DNA from: Caballeronia zhejiangensis | Lineage (GTDB): Bacteria > Pseudomonadota > Gammaproteobacteria > Burkholderiales > Burkholderiaceae | Reading direction: 5' to 3' | Assembly: GCF_000698575.1 (NCBI RefSeq) | Contig: NZ_JFHD01000014.1 | Coordinates: 1 to 64,000 of the forward strand | Length of the DNA: 64,000 bases | Shown: positions 19,911 through 28,452 of the stretch, in pieces | How positions within the stretch are numbered: the stretch's first letter is position 1 | Layout: each line of letters opens with the position of its first letter | Position numbers and translations under genes: made by a program | Notes under the pieces: model-generated | Seen by the model: the letters and a program-made list of their open reading frames with translations, nothing else | Databases searched by the model: none | What the model was told of the DNA's origin: nothing

Positions 19911-20206
19911 ACTTGCCCCCGATGAGGTGAAACTGCGATCTTTAGCAAGCGGACCCACTTGGCTCGTTGCCGTGTCCGCTTTTCAGTGAAGCCATTATTG
20001 CGAACTTGAGTCTTTGTCCATCGCTGGATAAGGGGTGAGAAAAAGGGGTATTTCGGCTGATGGAAGCGCGCCGTGCATCGCAAGGGCGGGCGTTTGCGCG
20101 GAAAAAGATTCCGCTTCGCCCGTTTCCGCGCGCGGGCGCGGCGGCGTAAGCTTTAGGCTCCGCGCGCATCGAAGCCGCGCCGGACAATCAAAGGAGACTT
20201 CTTCGC

Positions 20207-21898
20207 ATGACGTCCGCTGTCCCTTCCTCACAGGATCAAACCACCGGCGCGCGATTGCTCGTCGATGCGCTCGTCCATCACGGCGTCGAGCGCGTGTTCT
20301 GCGTGCCCGGCGAGAGCTTTCTCGCCGTGCTCGATTCCCTGCACGACGAGACCGAGCAGATTCAGACGATCGTCTGCCGCCACGAGGCGGGGGCGGCGAA
20401 CATGGCCGAGGCGGTCGGCAAGCTCACCGGCAAGCCGGGCGTCGCGATCGTGACGCGCGGGCCGGGCGCGACGCACGCGTCGATCGGCGTGCACACCGCG
20501 TTTCAGGACTCGACGCCGATGATCCTGCTCATCGGCCAATGCGCTCGCGATCACATGGATCGCGAGGCGTTTCAGGAAATCGACTATCGGCGCATGTTCG
20601 GGCAGATGGCGAAGTGGGTCGCGCAGATCGACGATCCGCGCCGCGTGCCTGAATACATGAGCCACGCGTTTCACACGGCGATGTCCGGCCGTCCGGGTCC
20701 GGTCGTGCTCGCGCTGCCGGAAGACATGCTGACCGAAACCGTCGATGCCGTGCCGCCCGCGCCGCGATATCAGCGCGTGGCGGCGTCGCCGTCGAAGGCG
20801 CAGATGGAGCGCCTGCGCGAACTGCTCGCGAACGCGAAGAAGCCGTTCGTGATCGCGGGCGGAAGCGGCTGGACCGCCGAGGCGACGCAGGACTTCGCGC
20901 GCTTCGTGGAAGCGTGGAAACTGCCGGTCGGCTGCGCGTTCCGCTTTCAGGACACGCTCTCCAACGACCATCCGAACTACGCGGGCGATGTCGGCCTCGG
21001 GATCAATCCGGCGCTCGCCGCGCGCGTGCGCGATGCCGACGTGCTCTTCGTGCTCGGCCCGCGCATGGGCGAATCGACGACGGGCGGCTACACGCTGCTC
21101 GATATCCCGAAGACGAAGCAGACGCTCATCCACGTGCATCAGGGCGCGGAGGAACTCGGGCGCGTGTATAGCGCGGAATTGCCCATCGTGTCGGGCATGC
21201 CGGAGATCGCGTCTCTTCTGGCTTCGCTGGAAGCGCCCGCCAGCGTTGCATGGGATGGCAGCGCCGAAGCCGCGCACGCCGCGTATCTCGAGTGGCGCAA
21301 GCCGCGCCCGATGTTGGGCGATGTGCAGCTCGGCGAAATCATGCGTCAGCTCGCCGAGACGATTCCCGCCGATTCGATCCTGACGAACGGCGCGGGCAAT
21401 TACGCGACGTGGCTCCATCGGCATTATTCGTATCGGCATTTCCGGTCGCAGTGCGCGCCGACGAGCGGTGCGATGGGCTACGGCGTGCCCGCCGCGATCG
21501 CCGCGAAGTCGCTGTATCCGGACCGCACGGTGATCGCGTTTGCGGGCGACGGCTGCTTCATGATGTCGAGCAACGAACTCGCGACGGCGATGCAGTATCG
21601 GCTGCCGGTGATTTTCATCGTCGTGAACAACGCGCAGTACGGCACGATCCGCATGCATCAGGAGCGGCATTATCCGAATCGCGTGCACGGGACGGAGCTC
21701 ACGAATCCGGATTTCGCGGCGTATGCGCGCGCGTTCGGCGCGCATGGCGAGCTGGTCGAATCGACGGAGCAGTTCATGCCCGCGTTCGAGCGCGCGCGGG
21801 AATCCGGCTTGCCCGCGGTGATCGAGATTCGCATTCCGCGGGACCAGAGCACGCCGGGCGCGACACTCGAACAAATTCGCCAGCAAGGCAAGCGCTAG
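20207..21898 (+). CDS. Thiamine-diphosphate-dependent enzyme (acetolactate synthase-like)
   Basis: A 563-residue three-domain ThDP enzyme. The N-terminal pyrimidine domain has the catalytic glutamate, Glu60, in VCRHEAGAANMAEA. The middle domain is Rossmann-like. The C-terminal pyrophosphate domain has GDG...NN (FAGDGCFMMSSNELATAMQY, VVNNAQYGTIR), the Mg/ThDP motif. It is shorter and different from IlvB, has no regulatory-subunit gene nearby, and is annotated in relatives only as a ThDP-binding protein. Possible reactions include decarboxylation or carboligation of a 2-oxoacid; substrate is unknown. Strong AAGGAGA eight bases before ATG. Monocistronic by context. Confidence 0.9.
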   Translation: MTSAVPSSQDQTTGARLLVDALVHHGVERVFCVPGESFLAVLDSLHDETEQIQTIVCRHEAGAANMAEAVGKLTGKPGVAIVTRGPGATHASIGVHTAFQDSTPMILLIGQCARDHMDREAFQEIDYRRMFGQMAKWVAQIDDPRRVPEYMSHAFHTAMSGRPGPVVLALPEDMLTETVDAVPPAPRYQRVAASPSKAQMERLRELLANAKKPFVIAGGSGWTAEATQDFARFVEAWKLPVGCAFRFQDTLSNDHPNYAGDVGLGINPALAARVRDADVLFVLGPRMGESTTGGYTLLDIPKTKQTLIHVHQGAEELGRVYSAELPIVSGMPEIASLLASLEAPASVAWDGSAEAAHAAYLEWRKPRPMLGDVQLGEIMRQLAETIPADSILTNGAGNYATWLHRHYSYRHFRSQCAPTSGAMGYGVPAAIAAKSLYPDRTVIAFAGDGCFMMSSNELATAMQYRLPVIFIVVNNAQYGTIRMHQERHYPNRVHGTELTNPDFAAYARAFGAHGELVESTEQFMPAFERARESGLPAVIEIRIPRDQSTPGATLEQIRQQGKR

Positions 21899-21976
21899 CG
21901 GACAAACTTTCAAGCTGCTTGCAGCGCGCTTCCGGTGGCAGTAGAGTAGCCAGTTCGAAAACACCGGGAGTTAGCG

Positions 21977-22240
21977 ATGCTTAAGGTTCTGGCTTTGTCG
22001 TTGGCGTTGGGCTTTTCGGGTGCGGCATTCGCGAAGGCGGATTGCACGGCGCATCCGAAGAGCGAATGGATGAAGGAATCGGATGCCAAGGCGCAGCTTG
22101 AAGCGCAAGGCTACAAGATCCGCAAGTTCAAGGTCGATGGCAACTGCTACGAAATCTACGGTCACGACAAGAACGGCAAGAAGGTAGAGATCTATTACGA
22201 CACGAAGACGCTGGCGGTCGTGAAGTCGGAAGTCGAGTGA
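21977..22240 (+). CDS. Periplasmic PepSY-domain protein
   Basis: An 87-residue exported protein. Residues 1-19 (MLKVLALSLALGFSGAAFA) form a signal peptide. The mature part, WMKESDAKAQLEAQGYKIRKFKVDGNCYEIYGHDKNGKKVEIYYDTKTLAVVK, is one PepSY domain, a fold seen in periplasmic inhibitors and sensors. Two cysteines in the mature protein could pair. It is 10 bp ahead of the cytochrome b561-type gene, the usual partner of this protein type, so the two probably act together. GGGAG seven bases before the ATG. Confidence 0.93.
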   Translation: MLKVLALSLALGFSGAAFAKADCTAHPKSEWMKESDAKAQLEAQGYKIRKFKVDGNCYEIYGHDKNGKKVEIYYDTKTLAVVKSEVE

Positions 22241-22250
22241 CGCTCGCGCC

Positions 22251-22754
22251 GTGAAAGTCTGGGACGGCTTCGTCCGGCTGACGCATTGGGCCGTCGCGGG
22301 CATCGTCTTGTGGAATCTGTTCGGACCGACGGATTCCACGCATCGCGTGCTCGGGTATGTCGCGGCCGGGCTTGTCGTTGCGCGTATCGTTTGGGGTTTC
22401 GTCGGCTCGCGTCATGCGCGGTTTTCGGCGTGGTGGCCGACGCGCTCGCATCTCGTCGACTATCTGAGGTCGCTTGCCAGGGCCAGGCCGATCCATCACG
22501 TTTCGCACAATCCGCTTGGCGGGTTGATGGCGCTCCTTCTCTGGTTCCTGATTCTCGCGCTCGCGCTGTCCGGGTGGATCATGCGGCTCGATGCGTTCTG
22601 GGGCGAGGACTGGCCGCAGGAGATTCATGCGTGGCTCGCCATCGCGGTCGAGGTTTGTGTCTGCGTGCACGTCGCCGCGGCCGTGCTGATGAGCGTGTGG
22701 ACGCGGGAGAATTTGGTTCGGGCGATGGTGACGGGCAACAAAAAAGCCCCGTGA
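22251..22754 (+). CDS. Cytochrome b561-type membrane protein (b/b6 domain)
   Basis: A 167-residue inner-membrane diheme cytochrome b of the hydrogenase b-subunit/b561 family. Four hydrophobic segments are visible. Conserved histidines lie in RLTHWAVAG, THRVLGYVAAG, WPQEIHAWLAIA and VHVAAAV, suitable for two b hemes. GTG start, 10 bp after the PepSY gene, hence a likely two-gene operon moving electrons across the inner membrane. The electron partners are not known. Followed by a strong bidirectional terminator. Confidence 0.92.
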   Translation: MKVWDGFVRLTHWAVAGIVLWNLFGPTDSTHRVLGYVAAGLVVARIVWGFVGSRHARFSAWWPTRSHLVDYLRSLARARPIHHVSHNPLGGLMALLLWFLILALALSGWIMRLDAFWGEDWPQEIHAWLAIAVEVCVCVHVAAAVLMSVWTRENLVRAMVTGNKKAP

Positions 22755-22776
22755 CGCGAATCACGAGGCTTTCTCT
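22741..22776. terminator. Bidirectional intrinsic terminator
   Basis: AAAAAGCC, an internal GTGA/TCAC stem and GGCTTT form a hairpin between the convergent cytochrome b561 and livJ-type genes. An A-run on the left and T-rich sequence on the right allow use from both sides. Confidence 0.75.
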
Positions 22777-22796
22777 CGACTCAATGCGAGGAACGC

Positions 22797-23942
22797 TTAC
22801 TTCCCGCCCACGCTCTGCAACGTCGTCCACTTCCCGCCGACGACCTTATACAGCGTAATCCCGCCGTTCTTCAAATCGCCCTTCGAGTCGTACGACAGGT
22901 GCTTCGCCGTCACGCCCTGCATGTCGGTCTTCGCGAGGAACGGCAGGTACTTTGCCGGATCCGTCGAGTTCGCAGCCTTCATCGCGGTGAACATGGCCAT
23001 CGCCCCGTCGTAGGCATACGGCGAGTACGTCTGCACGTCTTCGTTGAAGCGCTTCTTGTACTTCGCCGAGTAGTCCGCGCCGCCCGGCATTTCGTCCATC
23101 GGCAGGCCGGCGAGCGATGCCACCGTGCCGTCAGCCGCGTCGCCCGCGATCTTCAGGAACGTGTCGGTCTTCACCATTTCGCCCGCCATCAGCGGCGCGC
23201 GGAAGCCGAGCGTCTTCATCTGCTTGACCATCGGGCCGGCTTGCGAATCCGCGCCGCCGTAGTACACGAGGTCCGGATTCGTCGACTTGATCTTCGTCAG
23301 AATCGCCTTGAAGTCGACAGCCTTGTCGTTCGTGAATTCACGGTCGACGATCGTGCCGCCCGCCGCCTTCGCCGCCTTCTCGAACTGGTCGGCAAGACCC
23401 TGGCCATATGCCGTGCGGTCATCGACGATCGCGATCTTCTTGACCTTCAGCGTCTTCACCGCGAACTCGCCCGCGACCGAGCCTTGCTGCGTGTCGGAGG
23501 TCATCATGCGGAAGGCGGTCTTGAAGCCTTGCGTCGTGTACTCGGGCGCCGTCGCCATCGCGATTTCGGGGATGCCCGCGTTCGCGTAGATGCGCGATGC
23601 CGGGATCGTCGTGCCCGAATTGAAGTGGCCGAGCATGCCCTTGATGCCATCGTCGACGAGGCGTTGCGCCACGGTCGTGCCCGTGCGCGGGTCGGCCTGG
23701 TCGTCCGCCGAGTTCAGCACGATGCGAACCGGCTTGCCGCCGATCACCGGCTTCGTGGCGTTGAAGTCTTCGACGGCGAGCGTGATGCCGTTCTGCATGT
23801 CCTTGCCGTAGTGCGCCTGCGCACCGGTCAGCGGGCCGGCGTAGCCAACCTTCACGTCTTCTGCCTGCTGTGCAGCTGCGGTCCCCGCGAACAGGCCGGC
23901 GAGCGTCATGGCTGCCGCCAGCTTGGTCATCGTGTGCTTCAT
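22797..23942 (-). CDS. Branched-chain amino acid ABC transporter substrate-binding protein (LivJ/LivK type)
   Basis: A 381-residue periplasmic binding protein with signal peptide MKHTMTKLAAAMTLAGLFAGTAAA. The mature sequence, VKVGYAGPLTGAQAHYGKDMQNGITLAVEDFNA, is very close to E. coli LivJ/LivK, including the substrate-contact stretch HFNSGTTIPASRIY. No permease or ATPase gene is adjacent, so it must use a transporter coded elsewhere, perhaps one of those at 50-62 kb, although those have their own binding proteins. AGGAG precedes the ATG. Confidence 0.95.
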   Translation of the reverse strand: MKHTMTKLAAAMTLAGLFAGTAAAQQAEDVKVGYAGPLTGAQAHYGKDMQNGITLAVEDFNATKPVIGGKPVRIVLNSADDQADPRTGTTVAQRLVDDGIKGMLGHFNSGTTIPASRIYANAGIPEIAMATAPEYTTQGFKTAFRMMTSDTQQGSVAGEFAVKTLKVKKIAIVDDRTAYGQGLADQFEKAAKAAGGTIVDREFTNDKAVDFKAILTKIKSTNPDLVYYGGADSQAGPMVKQMKTLGFRAPLMAGEMVKTDTFLKIAGDAADGTVASLAGLPMDEMPGGADYSAKYKKRFNEDVQTYSPYAYDGAMAMFTAMKAANSTDPAKYLPFLAKTDMQGVTAKHLSYDSKGDLKNGGITLYKVVGGKWTTLQSVGGK

Positions 23943-24054
23943 AGCTTCTCCTGTGTTCCAGTGTGGATGGCAGCCTGTGCCGCGCGTGTCTCCGTTACGC
24001 CGTGCCTGCTGCCGATTGTTTGAATTCGTTTGAACCGAGCGTTCGAGGGGTGTC

Positions 24055-27000
24055 TCAACCGATCGTCATCAAATTCGCATTGCCACCCGCCGCCGCCGTG
24101 TTCACGCTCACCGAGCGTTCCGTCAGCAGACGTTCGAGCGCGTAGTCTTCACCGTCGTGGCCAGCGTCGGCGAACGCTCCTGCAGCCACGCCCTGCACCG
24201 ATACGATCGGTCCCGGACGCTTCGCGACTTCCTTCACGAGCGACAGCAGTTCATCGCTGTCGCCTTCGAACAAGACGGCGTCGAAGTCTTCCGCCGCTTT
24301 CCTGACCATCGCGAACGGCTTGAGCGCAGAAGGCAACGACGCCGCCAGTTGCTCGCCCGCCGAGCCGGAGAACAACGCCTTGTTGCCCGTCGCCAGCACG
24401 GCGGCTAGTTGCGCGCGCGCGCCGCTCGCCGTCGCCGCCACGCACAGCACCGTGCCGCGCGCGCCGAGCGTGTACGTGTTGCGTTCGCCGGTCGGTCCGC
24501 TCAACACGGCCGTCGCGCCCGCCATCACATGCTGCAGATAACCGTCGCAACGCGCGGCCGTCTGCGGATCGCGTTCGCCGATCGCCCAGTCGCGCAATGC
24601 GGTGAGCGCGGCCGTCGGCGTGTCCTTCGACGCCACCTGATCGACGACGAGCGTGCTCGCCAGCGATTTCGGCAGACCGGTCGGGCGCTTCGCGAGCAGA
24701 CGCTGCAGATACAGCGCGCCGCCCGCCTTCGGACCCGTGCCCGACAGCCCTTCGCCGCCGAACGGCTGCACGCCGACCACGGCGCCGATCACATTGCGGT
24801 TCACATAGATGTTGCCGACATGCGCCCGCGAGATCACGTGCGCGATGGTTTCGTCGATACGCGTATGGATGCCGAGCGTGAGGCCATAACCCGTCGAGCG
24901 AATTTGGTCGAGGAGTTTATCAAGGTTCGAACGGCGATAACGCACCACATGCAGCACCGGGCCGAATACTTCGCGCTTGAGTTCGTCGATGCTATCGAGC
25001 TCGATCAGCGTCGGCGGCACGAACGTGCCTTGCGCGCAGGTGTCGGGCAGCGGCAGTTGCGTGACGTTGCGGCCCTTGTCGCGCATCCCGGCGATATGCG
25101 CGTCGATGCCGCGTTTCGCGTCGGCGTCGATGACGGGACCGACATCCGTCGACAGACGATCCGGATTGCCGACCGCGAGCTGGTTCATCGCGCCGGTCAG
25201 CATCTCGAGCGTGCGATCCGCGACGTCGTCCTGCAGGCACAGCACGCGCAGCGCCGAGCAGCGCTGGCCAGCCGAATCGAACGACGACTGCAGCACGTCC
25301 GCGACGACCTGCTCCGCGAGAGCCGACGAATCGACGATCATCGCGTTCTGGCCGCCGGTTTCGGCGATCAGCGGAATTGGGCGGCCATCCGGATCGAGGC
25401 GCTCGGACAGCGTCTTGTTGATGAGGCGCGCGACTTCCGTCGAACCGGTGAACATGACGGCGCGCGTGCGCGGATCGGCGACGAGCGCCGCGCCGACCGT
25501 CTCGCCATTGCCCGGCAGCAGTTGCACCGCGCCCGCCGGCACGCCCGCTTCGCGCAGGAGGCGAACGGCTTGCGCGGCGATCAGCGGCGTCTGTTCAGCG
25601 GGCTTCGCGAGCACCGGGTTGCCCGCGGCCAACGCAGCGGCGACCTGGCCCATGAAGATCGCGAGCGGGAAGTTCCACGGGCTGATACACACGACCGGAC
25701 CGAGCGGGCGATGCGTATCGTTCGAAAACTCGGCGCGAATCTGCGACGCGTAGTAGCGCAGGAAATCGATGGCTTCGCGAATCTCCGCGATCGCGTTCGG
25801 CAGCGACTTGCCCGCTTCGCGCACGACGAGGCCCATCAGCGTGTGCATTTGCGCTTCGAGCAGATCGGCGGCGCGCGCGAGGCAATCGGCGCGGTCTTCG
25901 ACCGGCGTCGCCTGCCAGATCGGCGCGGCGGCGACCGCGTTGGCGATCGCGGCGCTCACCTGTTCCGGCGACGCTTCCACGACCGTGCCGACGAGATCGC
26001 GCAAATCCGACGGATTGCGCACATCGCGCGCGACGCCGTTGCCGATGTCACCGCCTTCGAGCATCGGTTCCGCGCGCCACGGATGATGCGCGCTCGCCAG
26101 CAACGCCGACGACAGCGAAGCCAGCCGATGCTCGTTCGACAGATCGAGGCCCATCGAATTGGAGCGCTCGTTGCCGTAAAGCTGACGCGGCAGCGGAATC
26201 TTCGCGTGCGGCGCGCCGAGCGGCGTGATCGCCTGCGCTTCGTCGATCGGATCGCGCACGAGTTCCTTCACCGGAATCGATTCATCGGCGATGCGGTTCA
26301 CGAACGACGTGTTCGCGCCGTTTTCCAGCAGACGGCGCACGAGATACGCGAGCAGCGTTTCGTGCGTGCCGACCGGCGCATACACGCGGCACGGACGGTT
26401 CAGCTTGTCGCGGCCCGTGACTTCTTCGTAGAGCGGCTCGCCCATGCCGTGCAAGCACTGGAACTCGTACTGGCCGGGATAGTAGTTCTGTCCGGCGAGG
26501 TGATAGATCGCGGAGAGCGTGAACGCGTTGTGCGTCGCGAATTGCGGATAGACGGCATCCGGCGCGCCGAGCAGCTTCTTCGCGCACGCGAGATACGAGA
26601 TGTCCGTGTAGATCTTGCGCGTATAGACCGGATAGCCCTCGAGTCCATCGACTTGCGCGCGCTTGATTTCCGTGTCCCAGTACGCGCCCTTCACGAGGCG
26701 AATCATCAGGCGATGACGGCTGCGGCGCGCGAGATCGATCAGATAGTCGATCACGAACGGGCAGCGCTTCTGATAACCCTGCACCACGAAACCGATGCCG
26801 TTCCAGCCCGCGAGCTCCGGATCGAAACAGAGCGCTTCGAGCAGATCGAGCGAGATTTCGAGACGATCGGCTTCCTCGGCGTCGATGTTCAGGCCGATGT
26901 CATAACGGCGCGCCAGTTGCGCGAGCGAGCGCACGCGCGGCAGCAGCTCGTTCATCGTGCGTTCCTGCTGCGAGCGCGAATAACGCGGATGCAGCGCGGA

Positions 27001-27981
27001 GAGCTTGATCGAAATGCCCGGGCCTTCGTAGATGCCGCGCCCGCCCGCCGCCTTGCCGATCGCGTGGATCGCCTGCTCGTAGGACGCGTAGTAGCGCTGC
27101 GCGTCTTCTTCCGTCGTCGCGGCCTCGCCGAGCATGTCGTACGAGTAGCGGAACCCGCGCGCTTCGTACTTGCGGCTGTTCGCGAGCGCTTCGGAAATCG
27201 TCTCGCCGGTGACGAACTGCTCGCCCATCAGGCGCATCGCCATGTCGACGCCCTTGCGGATCAGCGGCTCGCCGCCCTTGCCGATCAGACGCGTCAGCGC
27301 CGACGACAAGCCCGCTTCGCTGTTCGTCGTGACGAGCTTGCCGGTGATCATCAAACCCCACGTCGCCGCGTTCACGAACAGCGACGGCGCCTGGCCCATG
27401 TGCGATTTCCAGTCGCCCTTGCTGATCTTGTCGCGAATCAGCGCGTCGCGCGTGGCGCGGTCGGGAATGCGCAGGAGCGCTTCGGCGAGGCACATCAGCG
27501 CGACGCCTTCCTGGCTCGACAGCGAGAATTCGTGGATCAAACCTTCGACGCCGCCGCCCGAGCTTTTCGCGCGCAGCGCTTCGACGAGCTTCGTCGCGAG
27601 CTTTTCGGTTTCGGCCGCGACGTTCGAAGGCAGTCGCGCCTGACCGATCAGGAACGGCACGCACTCCGGCTCCGGCCGGCGATACGCCGCCGTGATCGCC
27701 GCGCGCAGCACCGATTGCGGCTGCACGTTCTGCGCGAAATCGAGGAACGGATGCGGCGCGCCGTCTTCGTCGCCATCGACGGAAGGTGCATCCGCCATTT
27801 CCGACGAGCCGTTCGCACCCGTCAGTTCGGGCGGAAGCTGGCCATGCTCGATGCGCTCCAGATAAGCGAAGATCGCCTGCTTGATAAGCCAGTGGGGAGT
27901 GCGTTCGAGGCGCGTCGCGGCATCTTTGAGCCGGGAACGCAGCAGATCGTCGACTTTGACGCCTAGGGTTGTGCTCGCCAT
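24055..27981 (-). CDS. putA: Trifunctional proline utilization protein PutA
   Basis: Oxidises proline to glutamate: FAD proline dehydrogenase plus NAD-dependent pyrroline-5-carboxylate dehydrogenase, and represses its own transcription. 1308 residues from ATG (GAAGGAAAT precedes it). An N-terminal ribbon-helix-helix (MASTTLGVKVDDLLRSRLKDAATRLERTPHWLIKQAIF, residues 1-45) gives DNA binding. The dehydrogenase barrel carries RLVKGAYWDTEIKRAQ and EFQCLHGMGEPLYEEV. The aldehyde dehydrogenase part has ISPWNFPLAIFMGQ and the catalytic Cys908 in SAGQRCSALRVL. A C-terminal domain conserved in trifunctional PutAs follows. The operator at 28059-28090 fits autoregulation. putP is not adjacent. Confidence 0.97.
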   Translation of the reverse strand: MASTTLGVKVDDLLRSRLKDAATRLERTPHWLIKQAIFAYLERIEHGQLPPELTGANGSSEMADAPSVDGDEDGAPHPFLDFAQNVQPQSVLRAAITAAYRRPEPECVPFLIGQARLPSNVAAETEKLATKLVEALRAKSSGGGVEGLIHEFSLSSQEGVALMCLAEALLRIPDRATRDALIRDKISKGDWKSHMGQAPSLFVNAATWGLMITGKLVTTNSEAGLSSALTRLIGKGGEPLIRKGVDMAMRLMGEQFVTGETISEALANSRKYEARGFRYSYDMLGEAATTEEDAQRYYASYEQAIHAIGKAAGGRGIYEGPGISIKLSALHPRYSRSQQERTMNELLPRVRSLAQLARRYDIGLNIDAEEADRLEISLDLLEALCFDPELAGWNGIGFVVQGYQKRCPFVIDYLIDLARRSRHRLMIRLVKGAYWDTEIKRAQVDGLEGYPVYTRKIYTDISYLACAKKLLGAPDAVYPQFATHNAFTLSAIYHLAGQNYYPGQYEFQCLHGMGEPLYEEVTGRDKLNRPCRVYAPVGTHETLLAYLVRRLLENGANTSFVNRIADESIPVKELVRDPIDEAQAITPLGAPHAKIPLPRQLYGNERSNSMGLDLSNEHRLASLSSALLASAHHPWRAEPMLEGGDIGNGVARDVRNPSDLRDLVGTVVEASPEQVSAAIANAVAAAPIWQATPVEDRADCLARAADLLEAQMHTLMGLVVREAGKSLPNAIAEIREAIDFLRYYASQIRAEFSNDTHRPLGPVVCISPWNFPLAIFMGQVAAALAAGNPVLAKPAEQTPLIAAQAVRLLREAGVPAGAVQLLPGNGETVGAALVADPRTRAVMFTGSTEVARLINKTLSERLDPDGRPIPLIAETGGQNAMIVDSSALAEQVVADVLQSSFDSAGQRCSALRVLCLQDDVADRTLEMLTGAMNQLAVGNPDRLSTDVGPVIDADAKRGIDAHIAGMRDKGRNVTQLPLPDTCAQGTFVPPTLIELDSIDELKREVFGPVLHVVRYRRSNLDKLLDQIRSTGYGLTLGIHTRIDETIAHVISRAHVGNIYVNRNVIGAVVGVQPFGGEGLSGTGPKAGGALYLQRLLAKRPTGLPKSLASTLVVDQVASKDTPTAALTALRDWAIGERDPQTAARCDGYLQHVMAGATAVLSGPTGERNTYTLGARGTVLCVAATASGARAQLAAVLATGNKALFSGSAGEQLAASLPSALKPFAMVRKAAEDFDAVLFEGDSDELLSLVKEVAKRPGPIVSVQGVAAGAFADAGHDGEDYALERLLTERSVSVNTAAAGGNANLMTIG

Positions 27982-28036
27982 ATTTCCTTCGTTTGCCGGT
28001 CGTGCTCGGCCGGCCAGAGACCTGAAAAGTTGGCGA

Positions 28037-28065
28037 ATCGTACCCCGCTGATTTAAAAGGTGCAA
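28037..28065 (-). promoter_or_regulatory. putA promoter overlapping PutA operator
   Basis: On the minus strand TTGCAC (28060-28065), 17 bases, TACGAT (28037-28042) form a sigma-70 promoter about 55 bases before the putA start. The -35 element is part of the GGTTGCACC operator arm, so a bound repressor would block it directly. Confidence 0.65.
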
Positions 28066-28090
28066 CCGAGATTTTCGCTAGGGTTGCACC
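28059..28090 (-). promoter_or_regulatory. Probable PutA operator (GTTGCA inverted repeat)
   Basis: GGTGCAACC (28059-28067) and GGTTGCACC (28082-28090) are perfect 9-base inverted arms, 23 bases apart centre to centre, about two helical turns. Each holds GTTGCA, the core recognised by the PutA ribbon-helix-helix domain in E. coli. Since the adjacent PutA has that domain, this is most likely its autoregulatory site. Confidence 0.65.
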
Positions 28091-28295
28091 ACAATGAAAC
28101 CCTTGTGGCACAAGGCTTTGAGCGGTGCACCGCCGGATGGCGCGCGGCGCTCGGTGCCTAGTAGTTTCCCTAATCCGGAATTTTTGAGACGGCCCCTAAG
28201 TAAATCCTCGGACACCGCCGTTATAAACGCCATGCGCCGTCGATGGCGACGCCTTCAGCGGTCGATATTCCGCGATTTCGGGGAGAGCAACGAGC

Positions 28296-28451
28296 ATGAG
28301 CACTTGGATGGTGGTGGCCGGCGTTTGGGCGATGTTCGCGGTCTGCGTCGTGTTGTTCGTGCGGGGCGCGTCGCCGCACGTTCATCGGTCCGATGACGCT
28401 TCCGGCCAAGGCGACCGCGCGGTCAGCGACGTTCCACGCGCCGAAATCTGA
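28296..28451 (+). CDS. Small single-pass membrane protein, 51 residues
   Basis: ATG at 28296, with GGGAGAG about nine bases upstream, opens a 51-codon frame. The product starts MSTWMVVAGVWAMFAVCVVL with one hydrophobic helix (residues 4-22), followed by a basic/acidic hydrophilic tail. The stop TGA (28449-28451) overlaps the end of the convergent priA by one to two bases from its stop region. Function unknown; the helix, ribosome site and conserved-looking placement between putA and priA support a real gene. It is divergent from putA, so it may share that intergenic control region. Confidence 0.65.
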   Translation: MSTWMVVAGVWAMFAVCVVLFVRGASPHVHRSDDASGQGDRAVSDVPRAEI

Positions 28452-28452
28452 A

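Noticed and set aside
24409..27966. 1185-codon open frame antisense to putA, plus others such as 4074-6971 antisense to gcvP and 1562-2848 antisense to sdaA
   Set aside because: Translations are extremely Arg/His/Ala-rich with no motifs, the pattern expected opposite GC-rich genes; the opposite-strand genes have full family signatures.
28094..28396. 100-codon plus-strand frame starting in the putA operator
   Set aside because: Begins inside the promoter/operator region, is Arg-rich, and overlaps out of frame the better-supported 51-codon gene at 28296.
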